A DNA stretch of 64,000 bases, taken from the NCBI GenBank assembly GCA_947470515.1, contig CANITF010000001.1, positions 62,001 through 126,000 of the forward strand, given 5' to 3'. The translations under genes were made by a program, and so were the position numbers. Of this stretch, positions 15,327 through 23,206 are shown piece by piece. Numbering within the stretch: position 1 is the first letter of the stretch; every line of letters begins with the position of its first letter. This stretch comes from Flavobacteriales bacterium. Lineage in GTDB: Bacteria > Bacteroidota > Bacteroidia > Flavobacteriales_D > Crocinitomicaceae. The notes beneath the pieces were generated by a model. It saw only the letters and a program-made list of their open reading frames with translations, searched no databases and was not told the origin of the DNA.

Positions 15327-17114
15327 ATGAAAAAATTACTATTATCATTGGTTGCGGCAGCAACACTTTCATTAAGCTCTTTCGGGCAAGCACCAGAGGG
15401 CTTTAAATACCAGGCAGTAGTAAGAGATGCTGGAAACACCATATTAAACAACCAAGCAGTTGGTCTGCGCATGACGATCCAACAAGGTTCTATTGGGGGA
15501 ACCACCGTTTATGCTGAAACATTTTCAACAACCACCAACGCTTACGGATTGGTAAACCTAGAAATTGGAAACGGAACTGTTGTAAGTGGAGATTTTACAA
15601 CGATTGATTGGGCAAATGGTCCTTTCTTCATGGAAACAGCAGCAGATGTAACTGGAGGAACCAACTATACTGTTATGGGTACGAGCCAATTGATGAGCGT
15701 TCCTTATGCATTGTATGCAAAGACATCGGGAAGTTCAACTCCTGGTCCTCAAGGACCTCAAGGAATTCAAGGAACAGCAGGAAATGATGGAGCAACTGGA
15801 CCACAAGGCCCCGCAGGTTCAAATGGAACAAATGGAATAAATGGACAAAGTGCTTATGAAATTGCTGTTACCAATGGATATATCGGAACAGAAGCACAAT
15901 GGTTAACCTCATTGCAAGGTGCTACAGGAGCTCAAGGGCCAGCAGGTCCTACAGGTTTAACTGGTGTAACAGGAGCAACAGGAGCAACAGGAGCTCAAGG
16001 TCCAATAGGTTTAACTGGTGCAACAGGAGCAACAGGAGCTCAAGGTGCAACAGGTTTAACAGGAGCAACAGGTTTAACAGGAGCAACAGGTCCTCAAGGT
16101 CCAATAGGTTTAACTGGTGCAACAGGAGCTCAAGGGTCAGCAGGTCCTACAGGTTTAACTGGTGCAATGGGAGCAACAGGAACTCAAGGTATTCAAGGTT
16201 TAACTGGCGCTACAGGCCCACAAGGTCCAATAGGTTTAACTGGTGCAACAGGAGCAACTGGTTCAGTTGGAGCAACAGGAGCAACAGGCGCAACAGGTCC
16301 ACAAGGTCCAATTGGTTTAACAGGAGCAACTGGTTCGGTTGGTGCTACAGGCGCAACTGGCCCACAAGGTCCAATAGGTTTAACTGGTGCAACAGGAGCT
16401 CAAGGGCCAGCAGGTCCTACAGGTTTAACTGGTGTAACAGGAGCAACAGGAGCAACAGGAGCTCAAGGTCCAATAGGTTTAACTGGTGCAACAGGAGCAA
16501 CAGGTTTAACAGGAGCAACAGGTCCTCAAGGTCCAATAGGTTTAACTGGTGCAACGGGAGCTCAAGGGCCAACAGGTTTAACAGGTGCAACGGGAGCAAC
16601 AGGCCCAACAGGTCCTCAAGGCCCGGCGGGTAACGATGGACAAGGTGGTGTCACAACAGCTGGTACGAATGTTACAATAACTGGTTCAGGAACAGTTAGC
16701 GATCCATATGTGGTAAATGCAAATGGAGGTACTCCTACCTACACAATCGGCCTGTGGCCAGAATTAGGCGGTTACGTATTCTGGGTTTCTGCAGATGGTA
16801 AACACGGCCTTGTGGCTGAAACGCAAAATCAAGGATATACATCATGGTATGAAGCTCAAAACTTGATTTCAAACCCATCTAATCATTCAGTTAATGGACA
16901 AAAATTCAGAGATTGGCGAATGCCAACAAGATTCGAATTAAATGAAATGTATGTTCAGCGAGTAGCAATTGGCGGTTTTGCTAATTTCGGCTATTGGAGT
17001 TCTACGGAGAACAATTATGGTAATGCGTGGGGGCAGTATTTCTCCGATGGTTTCCAGGGCTACGACGGTAAGGCCGGCTACCCCTTCTATGTTCGTTCGG
17101 TCCGGGCTTTTTAA
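15327..17114 (+). CDS. Collagen-repeat surface protein with DGR-type variable C-terminus
   Basis: 595 residues. The signal peptide is [22 protein letters not shown] beta domain spans about 22-135 ([16 protein letters not shown]...[13 protein letters not shown]), common in phylum proteins. Collagen-like Gly-X-Y tracts lie at about 140-173 and 199-438, dominated by GATGATG and [10 protein letters not shown] units. They are split by a conserved linker ([19 protein letters not shown]). The C-terminal DUF1566/Lcl-type C-type-lectin-like domain (about 470-595) has WRMPT at 530-534 and YWSSTE at 556-561 and ends YVRSVRAF. The last 34 codons behave as a DGR variable region. The protein would form a trimeric stalk presenting a variable ligand-binding tip. 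A T9SS domain is not seen. Confidence 0.88.
   Translation: MKKLLLSLVAAATLSLSSFGQAPEGFKYQAVVRDAGNTILNNQAVGLRMTIQQGSIGGTTVYAETFSTTTNAYGLVNLEIGNGTVVSGDFTTIDWANGPFFMETAADVTGGTNYTVMGTSQLMSVPYALYAKTSGSSTPGPQGPQGIQGTAGNDGATGPQGPAGSNGTNGINGQSAYEIAVTNGYIGTEAQWLTSLQGATGAQGPAGPTGLTGVTGATGATGAQGPIGLTGATGATGAQGATGLTGATGLTGATGPQGPIGLTGATGAQGSAGPTGLTGAMGATGTQGIQGLTGATGPQGPIGLTGATGATGSVGATGATGATGPQGPIGLTGATGSVGATGATGPQGPIGLTGATGAQGPAGPTGLTGVTGATGATGAQGPIGLTGATGATGLTGATGPQGPIGLTGATGAQGPTGLTGATGATGPTGPQGPAGNDGQGGVTTAGTNVTITGSGTVSDPYVVNANGGTPTYTIGLWPELGGYVFWVSADGKHGLVAETQNQGYTSWYEAQNLISNPSNHSVNGQKFRDWRMPTRFELNEMYVQRVAIGGFANFGYWSSTENNYGNAWGQYFSDGFQGYDGKAGYPFYVRSVRAF
15918..16625 (+). repeat. Collagen-coding tandem repeat DNA
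   Basis: The segment is built of 9-18 base units encoding GAT, GLT, GPQ and GPI triplets. Near-identical longer blocks recur, for example the stretch from GAQGPAG at about 15936 and again near 16399. This points to expansion by slippage or recombination and makes the tract length-variable and hard to assemble. Confidence 0.85.
16992..17111 (+). other. Candidate DGR variable region (VR)
   Basis: From TAT TGG (Y556, W557) to the final TTT (F595). Between residues 562 and 588 every codon ends in C or T except GCG, TGG, GGG, CAG, CAG and AAG. The C/T-ending codons encode N, N, Y, G, N, Y, F, S, D, G, F, G, Y, D, G, A, G, Y, P, F and Y. This is what adenine mutagenesis of AAC/AAT template codons yields (NNC/NNT). 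The invariant end VRSVRAF (GTTCGTTCGGTCCGGGC) would correspond to the homing-initiation end. The stretch is much more GC-rich than its surroundings. The template repeat was not found in the window. Confidence 0.72.
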
Positions 17115-17171
17115 CTATTTAACTCCCGATAGCTATCGGGATTAACTATTTAAATATAACCGCGAAGCGGT
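17111..17171 (+). repeat. Palindrome, flanking direct repeats and hairpin after the VR
   Basis: Directly after the target's stop is a perfect 18-bp palindrome TCCCGATAGCTATCGGGA (17124-17141). It is flanked by two 12-base direct repeats TTAACTATTTAA (17111-17122 and 17142-17153). A second hairpin ACCGC-gaa-GCGGT lies at 17159-17171. Hairpins just downstream of the VR are known to assist target recognition in characterised DGRs; a terminator role is the alternative. Confidence 0.6.
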
Positions 17172-17192
17172 CGATTTTATTTTCGCAACCCA

Positions 17193-17399
17193 ATGGCACT
17201 TTATTATGATTTACCAGTTTACAGGGATACTTATAAATTGATTTTAAAAATATTTGAGTGTACCAAAGATTTTTCAAAGGAGTATAAATACACCTTGGGG
17301 CAAGATATGAAGCGTGATGCCTTACAACTGGTAAGAAGTATTTATAGAGCAAATAAAAATGTTCGTTTGCTGAGCAATATGCTAAATGGAAAGCGCTAG
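17193..17399 (+). pseudogene. avd: Truncated DGR accessory protein Avd (four-helix bundle) remnant
   Basis: The frame opens MALYYDLPVYRDTYKLIL, continues FECTKDFSKEYKYTLGQDMK, and then LQLVRSIYRANK. This is a clear match to the N-terminal half of Bacteroidota DGR Avd/four-helix bundle proteins. It then jumps to NVRLLSNMLNGKR and stops at 68 residues, against about 110-125 for intact members. VRLLSNM looks like part of the third helix, so an internal deletion plus loss of the end is likely. Intact Avd pentamers bind the DGR reverse transcriptase and template RNA; this product would lack helices 3-4. It lies 78 bases after the target gene. Confidence 0.75.
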
Positions 17400-17451
17400 T
17401 TTTAATAGTGGTATTTGATTCTCTAGGCTAAGATAAAACACTACTTCAAAT

Positions 17452-17483
17452 TTTGGAATTATTGGGAAGAGAAACTATATTTG
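17452..17483 (+). promoter_or_regulatory. Promoter of the cyclase-kinase-regulator operon
   Basis: TTTG (17452-17455), a 20-base spacer and TATATTTG (17476-17483) match the Bacteroidota consensus perfectly. The predicted 5' leader is about 105 bases. It makes the signalling operon independent of the DGR cassette. Confidence 0.7.
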
Positions 17484-17596
17484 AATTAAATAAACTACTA
17501 ATTTATTGCTATTATGATGGATCAATTGAAAAAGTGTTTGTTAACCAAAAATGATAGAAGCACAAATTTAAATTACTTTTCAATTGTAACGAGAAC

Positions 17597-19627
17597 ATGT
17601 TAAAAAAGCTCTTTTTCTTCTTAATTTTATTATTGTGCAGTTCCTTTACCATCAATTCACAGAGTGCGCGTATATCAGCTCAAAAATCAGTAATATTAAA
17701 TGACACACTTTCGCTAGATGAGACTATTAGTCTGCTTTATTCTTATAAAAACTGGGGTACTGAACCAATTTCAATAAAAGAATGGATCCAGATAAAAAAA
17801 ATTATTTTGGAACGAAAGGGAAAAACACAATCCCTAAGAGATCAATATTTTATTTGTCTAGCAGATTGCAAAAGGTTTGTGCAGTCAAAACAAATAGGTA
17901 AAGCATTGTATTGCGCAAATTCCTTTTACAAAAAGGTGAAAGCCTTGAAAAATGATGAGCAATTGATTAATGTTTATCAGTTGTTCGCTACAATATATGA
18001 AGATGCAAATATGATTGATGACGCTTTGAAATATACTCGGTTGCTCTATGCCTTGAAATGTGAAAATAAGTCAGAAGCTGAGATTATAGAGTTCAGTCAT
18101 ATATTTATTTGGAAGTTTTTTGCCTTTGGTCGTTACAAGAATAGTGCTGCGATACTAAATGAAGCTCAGAAAATGGGCGAAGAGCGAATGAGCTATTTTC
18201 AAAGACATCCTCCTCCAAATTTTAATTATATTGGTGATGATTACAAGGTCAATATCATGGCACTCCTCCGGTTAAAGAAATGGTCAAAAGCTATCGTTGT
18301 TTCTCGAAAAGCTTATAACTACTTTGGCTTGGACGTTACCAAAACGGATGATGTATATTTTAATTATCCCCGAAAATTATTAACATATATAGCCGTTTCT
18401 CATGCCCATTTGAACAACAAAGACAGTGCGTTATTCTATATGAATAATCCCATTATGTTGCAAAGATTTTCAACGGATCGAAATGTGTACTTAACAGAAA
18501 AAAAGGCGTATTTGGATGCTGACGAACTCATGGAGTTAATCAATATTTTGACACTGTTAAAGGAAGATAAAAAAGCAGCAGACTTGGCTTATAAAGCAGT
18601 TTATTCCCAATATAAATTTAAAAATAAGGATTTCCGAGATTATGTGCTAAGTACTTATGCAAGGGTATTTCAGAAGGTAGGAATGTATAAAGAAGCAGCG
18701 GAAGGGTATAAGTTTTTAGCAAACATGACCGATTCAACCAATCAGGAAGAAATAAATACACTTATTGAAAAACAAACAGTTCATAATCGGATTGAAATTT
18801 CTAACGTCAATGAAATAAATGCCAAAAAAGATGAGATTGCCAAGAAGAAATTGGAGCAGCAAATTCTTGTTCGAAATGCATTCATCTTTGGGTTTTCATT
18901 GTTCTTAATTTTTTCAATTGCGATTTTCTTTCAACGTAATAAAATAAAAAAAGGGAAAAAGTTAAGTGATGAATTGCTTTTGAATATTTTGCCATATTCC
19001 ATCGCAGAAGAATTAAAATTAAAAGGTAGTGCCGAATCAAAACTAATTAATGAAGTAACTGTTCTATTTACCGATTTTAAAGGTTTTACACAGTTGTCAG
19101 AGCAATTTACAGCGCAAGAACTTGTTGCTGAAATAAATGAGTGTTTTTCAGCATTTGATAGAATAATGGAAAAAAACCATGTTGAGAAAATAAAAACAAT
19201 TGGTGATGCATACATGGCAGCTGGAGGGTTGCCTTCTTCTAATCAAACGCATGCTTCAGATGTTGTAAATGCAGCGCTTGAAATTCAGCAATACATGATA
19301 AATTATAAGGAAAACAGAGAAAAGGCTGGGAAACTCTTTTTTGAAATTCGTATCGGTGTGCATTCAGGACCTGTAGTTGCAGGAATTGTTGGAATTAGAA
19401 AGTTTGCTTACGATATTTGGGGAGACACAGTTAATACAGCCAGCAGAATGGAAAGTAGCGGTGAAGTCGGAAAAGTCAATGTTTCTGAATCTACTTACAA
19501 GTTAACTCAAGAAAATTTTATGTTTGAATATCGTGGTAAAATAACTGCAAAGGGAAAAGGGGAAATCAATATGTACTTTGTGGAGCGCAAAATTCCATCT
19601 TCCAAGGAAGAGCAAATTCAGTGTTAA
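17597..19627 (+). CDS. TPR-containing class III adenylate cyclase
   Basis: 676 residues. There is a signal or anchor segment (MLKKLFFFLILLLCSSFTINS), a periplasmic TPR-like helical region (about 60-390), a transmembrane helix (about 430-450, AFIFGFSLFLIFSIAIFF), a short linker and a class III cyclase domain (about 485-660). Metal-binding aspartates are D493 (LFTDFKGFT) and D537 (TIGDAYM). The purine-selecting pair is K533 and D606 (YDIWGD), which favours ATP, and the transition-state residues N613 and R617 (VNTASR) are present. All catalytic residues are intact, so it should make cAMP. It heads an operon with a histidine kinase and response regulator. Confidence 0.88.
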   Translation: MLKKLFFFLILLLCSSFTINSQSARISAQKSVILNDTLSLDETISLLYSYKNWGTEPISIKEWIQIKKIILERKGKTQSLRDQYFICLADCKRFVQSKQIGKALYCANSFYKKVKALKNDEQLINVYQLFATIYEDANMIDDALKYTRLLYALKCENKSEAEIIEFSHIFIWKFFAFGRYKNSAAILNEAQKMGEERMSYFQRHPPPNFNYIGDDYKVNIMALLRLKKWSKAIVVSRKAYNYFGLDVTKTDDVYFNYPRKLLTYIAVSHAHLNNKDSALFYMNNPIMLQRFSTDRNVYLTEKKAYLDADELMELINILTLLKEDKKAADLAYKAVYSQYKFKNKDFRDYVLSTYARVFQKVGMYKEAAEGYKFLANMTDSTNQEEINTLIEKQTVHNRIEISNVNEINAKKDEIAKKKLEQQILVRNAFIFGFSLFLIFSIAIFFQRNKIKKGKKLSDELLLNILPYSIAEELKLKGSAESKLINEVTVLFTDFKGFTQLSEQFTAQELVAEINECFSAFDRIMEKNHVEKIKTIGDAYMAAGGLPSSNQTHASDVVNAALEIQQYMINYKENREKAGKLFFEIRIGVHSGPVVAGIVGIRKFAYDIWGDTVNTASRMESSGEVGKVNVSESTYKLTQENFMFEYRGKITAKGKGEINMYFVERKIPSSKEEQIQC

Positions 19628-19653
19628 ATGTTTAATTTATCATAACAATCTAG

Positions 19654-22470
19654 ATGGGCAAAATTTACCATATTATCGTATTTTATTTCTTTATCGTAAT
19701 ATTCCCTTGTACAGCGCAGTTTGAAAAAAATATTGAAACACCTACTTATACTGTAGAAAAACAATTTATATCTGTTAAAGATGGCCTTGCATCAAGAGAA
19801 ATCTATTGTGTAGCTCAAGATCACTATGGATTTATTTGGTTTGGGACAAAATTTGGTTTGAATCGCTATGACGGAAAAAATGTCAAACTCTTCACCATCC
19901 GGGACGGACTTTCTTCAAATATCATTGTTAATTTGTTCGTCGATGCCAACAATCAGTTGATTATACAGCATGGCCTTCGATGGGCACCCCATGTCTCAAG
20001 TGGAAAAACAGATGTGTTCGATGTTAACACATTTAAAGTGCATCCATACAAAAATGAAATAAAATCCTCAAAAGCACCAAAAATTAATAATTGGATTTAT
20101 AAATATATTGATGAAGACATTATTTATAGGATTGGAACAATTAGTGGAAATAAAATTACAAATGAAAAGCTGCATATTGGAATAAACTCCCGCATTTACA
20201 TGATGCCAGGGAATAAGGCTCAATTGGTCTACTCTGAAAAACAAGGTCTTTACTATGTTGAGGGTGATCTAACGATAAAAGTGCTCAATAATTCAGACCT
20301 TTTTGCAGGCGACCAAGGCCGTATTAATTATTTTCTAAAGGATGAAATGGGAAATCTTTGGATCTGCATGCCCCAAGGTGTCTATAAGATAAAATACAAT
20401 AGAAATCTTTTCTATTCCTATTTTACGAATACACAGCAAAGTTTATATACTTGGCCTCAAGCAAGAGGCATTTGTGTAGATATAGATAAGGCTGGTCAGA
20501 AGACAGTTTTTGCAAATGTAATGTCATCGCTATTTTCATCAACACAGAGTTTAAAACAGCCCATTTTAGGAATAGGATGGGGGATTATAGCTATAAAAAA
20601 TCGAATCTATTACTTTGGAAAAGATTTATTTGAGATTGATAAAAGCACACTAAAGCCTATACGAATTGTAAACTTGTTTGGTTCCTCTGACGAGTATTCA
20701 ACATGTGTTTTTCAATATTCAGACTCACTATTATATGTAGGAACATCGGCCTCCATTTTTGCGTATAATCGCTTCACTCAAAATATATCTGTACTTCAAA
20801 AAAACTCAAAAACAATCCCAGACATAAAAGATGTTTACAGGATTGTAAATACATCAAAAGGTATAACGGCTGTGGCTGAAAATGGCATTTATATCATTAA
20901 AAAAGGGAAAATAACCGATTATTTTGGCCATCAATCCAAAGATAAAAACAAGTATCTTCCAATAGTGTCTACTCTGGATATTCATGAGGATAAAAATAAA
21001 TGCTTGTGGATTGCTACAAATGGAGATGGTATGATTAAGTGGGAATGGAATAAAAAGTGTTCAAATCAAAAAACCATTTCTTACACCATACAAGATGGTT
21101 TACCCTCAATGATTCTTTACCGCATCGAAGAAGATAATTCCAATAATTTATGGGTCAGTACAGACGACGGGATCATGAAATTTAACAAAAAAACCGAATA
21201 TATTTCCTTGTTTACAACTGAAGACGGGCTTCCTCATCATGAATTTAATCGAACATCCTCTTTCAAATCAGAAGATGGTTGGATTTATTTCGGAGGGATG
21301 AATGGCGTGGTTGGATTTAATCCTGATGATTTCACAAAGAAAACAGAAAATCAACATGTACCATTTTATATAATCTTAATAACAAAGTATTCAAAAGATG
21401 GAGAGCAAACGGCTCCCTGGTCTTTGAATAGAGCCAATCAAAAAATTACCTGTTTACCTTCTGATCGGTTAATTAAAATTGATTTTGCAGTGTTAGATTA
21501 TGTTGAAGGTAAAAAAATGTACGCTTATCGCATAAATGGTGTTCAAAATGAGGAATGGATTTATACAAAAGAAAGTTGTATCAGTTTAGGAAGCCTACCA
21601 TACGGAACTTATACCATCGAAATTAAAGCGCAATTAGCAGATGGAACATGGCTAAATAATACACTTAAAATTCCAGTTGATTTTGTTTCACCGTTCTATT
21701 TAAAAACCTGGTTCGTTGTTCTAGTCGGATTAATTTTTATCTGTTTGGTAATAAGTGTGATCCGATTTAGAAGTAACCGATTGAAAAAACAAAATGTCAA
21801 ACTTGAAAACATTATTGCAGAAAGAACTGAGGATCTAAATATGGCACTAGAAGATAAAAATATCCTTTTGAAAGAATTGCATCACCGGGTAAAAAACAAC
21901 TTACAGATTATAACAGGATTATTGGAGTTGCAAAAAGAACAATTAACGGATGAAAAAGCAATTCAAGCATTGAATGAAGGACAAATTCGATTAACAAGTA
22001 TTGCCTTGATTCATCAAAACTTCTACGGAGGGACAAATTTAGAAAAGATCTCATTTTATGCTTTTTTAATGAATCTAACAACCCATTCAAAAGAACTTTT
22101 TGAAAATGAAAACAGAATAATCGAATACATTATACATCCGAATGAAATTAACATTGATATAGATAATGCTATACCATTGGGATTAATCGTGAATGAGCTT
22201 CTTACAAATTCTTATAAATACATACCATTGGCTCAAGCGAAAAAAAGTGTTGAAATAAACTTACAAAGTTTAAAAAATGGCACATATCAATTGACCTATA
22301 AGGACAATGGCCCAGGACTGCCCCAAAATATAAATTTTGACAATTCCCAAACACTGGGATTAAAATTAATTCGGGGCTTATCACAGCAAATTAGAGGTTC
22401 CGTTACTTACCACTACGACCAAGGAAGCGTGTTTACCATAAAATTTAAAGGAAAAACAAAAACAAAGTAA
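19654..22470 (+). CDS. Hybrid-free sensor histidine kinase with Reg_prop propeller and HisKA_2
   Basis: 938 residues with a signal sequence. A large extracytoplasmic ligand-binding propeller built of Reg_prop units (DHYGFIWFGTKFGLNRYDG, DGLPSMILYRIEEDNS, YFGGMNGVVGFNPDDF) spans about 30-560. A Y_Y_Y domain lies at about 600-680, a transmembrane helix at about 690-712 and then a coiled linker. The HisKA_2 dimerisation domain (KELHHRVKNNLQ, phosphoacceptor H744) follows, then HATPase with NELLTNSYKY and KDNGPGLP. There is no receiver domain, so the partner is the downstream response regulator 9 bases away. Propeller kinases in the phylum commonly sense oligosaccharides, but the ligand here is unknown. 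Confidence 0.9.
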   Translation: MGKIYHIIVFYFFIVIFPCTAQFEKNIETPTYTVEKQFISVKDGLASREIYCVAQDHYGFIWFGTKFGLNRYDGKNVKLFTIRDGLSSNIIVNLFVDANNQLIIQHGLRWAPHVSSGKTDVFDVNTFKVHPYKNEIKSSKAPKINNWIYKYIDEDIIYRIGTISGNKITNEKLHIGINSRIYMMPGNKAQLVYSEKQGLYYVEGDLTIKVLNNSDLFAGDQGRINYFLKDEMGNLWICMPQGVYKIKYNRNLFYSYFTNTQQSLYTWPQARGICVDIDKAGQKTVFANVMSSLFSSTQSLKQPILGIGWGIIAIKNRIYYFGKDLFEIDKSTLKPIRIVNLFGSSDEYSTCVFQYSDSLLYVGTSASIFAYNRFTQNISVLQKNSKTIPDIKDVYRIVNTSKGITAVAENGIYIIKKGKITDYFGHQSKDKNKYLPIVSTLDIHEDKNKCLWIATNGDGMIKWEWNKKCSNQKTISYTIQDGLPSMILYRIEEDNSNNLWVSTDDGIMKFNKKTEYISLFTTEDGLPHHEFNRTSSFKSEDGWIYFGGMNGVVGFNPDDFTKKTENQHVPFYIILITKYSKDGEQTAPWSLNRANQKITCLPSDRLIKIDFAVLDYVEGKKMYAYRINGVQNEEWIYTKESCISLGSLPYGTYTIEIKAQLADGTWLNNTLKIPVDFVSPFYLKTWFVVLVGLIFICLVISVIRFRSNRLKKQNVKLENIIAERTEDLNMALEDKNILLKELHHRVKNNLQIITGLLELQKEQLTDEKAIQALNEGQIRLTSIALIHQNFYGGTNLEKISFYAFLMNLTTHSKELFENENRIIEYIIHPNEINIDIDNAIPLGLIVNELLTNSYKYIPLAQAKKSVEINLQSLKNGTYQLTYKDNGPGLPQNINFDNSQTLGLKLIRGLSQQIRGSVTYHYDQGSVFTIKFKGKTKTK

Positions 22471-22479
22471 AAGTGTTTC

Positions 22480-23094
22480 ATGAAAAAAATTAAAGTTGGT
22501 ATTGTAGAGGATGAAATGATCATAGCAGAAACCATTTCTTTAGCGTTAAAAAAGTTGGGTTATTTACCAACACAACCAGCTTTTTCGTATGAAACAGCAA
22601 TCAGTATGTTAGAATCAGAAAAGCTAGATATTGTTTTACTCGACATCAACTTAAATGACGAATTAGATGGTGTTGACTTAGCGCATTACATCAACTCTAA
22701 TTATTCACTTCCAATCATTTTTTTAACGGCAAATAGTGATCGTAATACTATTGAACGCTCTAAACAAACTTGTCCAAATGCTTTTTTAGTTAAGCCATTC
22801 AGCAATGAAGACCTTTTTTCAGCTATTGAAATTGCCCTTTTCAACCATGAAATGCAAAGAGAGGAAACTAAAAAAAACAAAACTAATTTACTTCAAACGG
22901 CTATAGAAAGACACCAAATTACAAGCCGTGAAGAAGAAATTATCCTAATGGTTTCGCAGGGATTTCGTCACAAAGAAATTTCTCAGCGACTTTTTATCTC
23001 AGAAGCAACTGTAAAAAGGCATTTATCCAATATATATCAAAAAATAGGCGTTCAATCAAGTATTGATGCATTGAATAAGCTGCAAGAAAAGTAA
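22480..23094 (+). CDS. LuxR/NarL-type response regulator
   Basis: 204 residues. The receiver domain (1-125) has the acidic pocket EDE (10-12), phosphoacceptor D55 (VLLDINLND) and the conserved K in VKPF. A linker and a C-terminal LuxR helix-turn-helix (about 143-190, TSREEEIILMVSQGFRHKEI then EATVKRHLSNIYQKIG) follow. It probably acts as a DNA-binding transcriptional regulator phosphorylated by the kinase encoded immediately upstream. The bidirectional terminator at 23158-23186 closes the operon. Confidence 0.92.
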   Translation: MKKIKVGIVEDEMIIAETISLALKKLGYLPTQPAFSYETAISMLESEKLDIVLLDINLNDELDGVDLAHYINSNYSLPIIFLTANSDRNTIERSKQTCPNAFLVKPFSNEDLFSAIEIALFNHEMQREETKKNKTNLLQTAIERHQITSREEEIILMVSQGFRHKEISQRLFISEATVKRHLSNIYQKIGVQSSIDALNKLQEK

Positions 23095-23157
23095 AAATAC
23101 TTCATCTAAAATTTAGATTCTCATTTCAAATGAGCGAGTTAAATAATACAGAATAAA

Positions 23158-23186
23158 AAAATCACCTCTTTTTGGGAGGTGATTTT
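23158..23186. terminator. Bidirectional intrinsic terminator
   Basis: AAAATCACCTC (23158-23168) and GAGGTGATTTT (23176-23186) form a perfect 11-bp stem with a 7-base loop. A-rich and T-rich flanks serve both strands. It separates the convergent response regulator and metalloprotease genes. Confidence 0.88.
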
Positions 23187-23206
23187 TATCATTCTGAAAT
23201 TCAGTT

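Noticed and set aside
15918-16625. CRISPR-like regular repeats
   Set aside because: The periodicity is multiples of 9 coding for Gly-X-Y inside an intact gene; there are no unique spacers of constant size and no cas genes.
15899-16633. Long plus-strand frame rich in Arg, Ser and Asn within the collagen gene
   Set aside because: It is the shifted reading of the collagen repeat DNA. The true frame has a signal peptide, linker and lectin-like domain.
17400-17596. Template repeat or reverse transcriptase after the avd remnant
   Set aside because: I looked for a VR-like, AAC-rich copy and for RT motifs; the stretch only holds the promoter of the cyclase operon.
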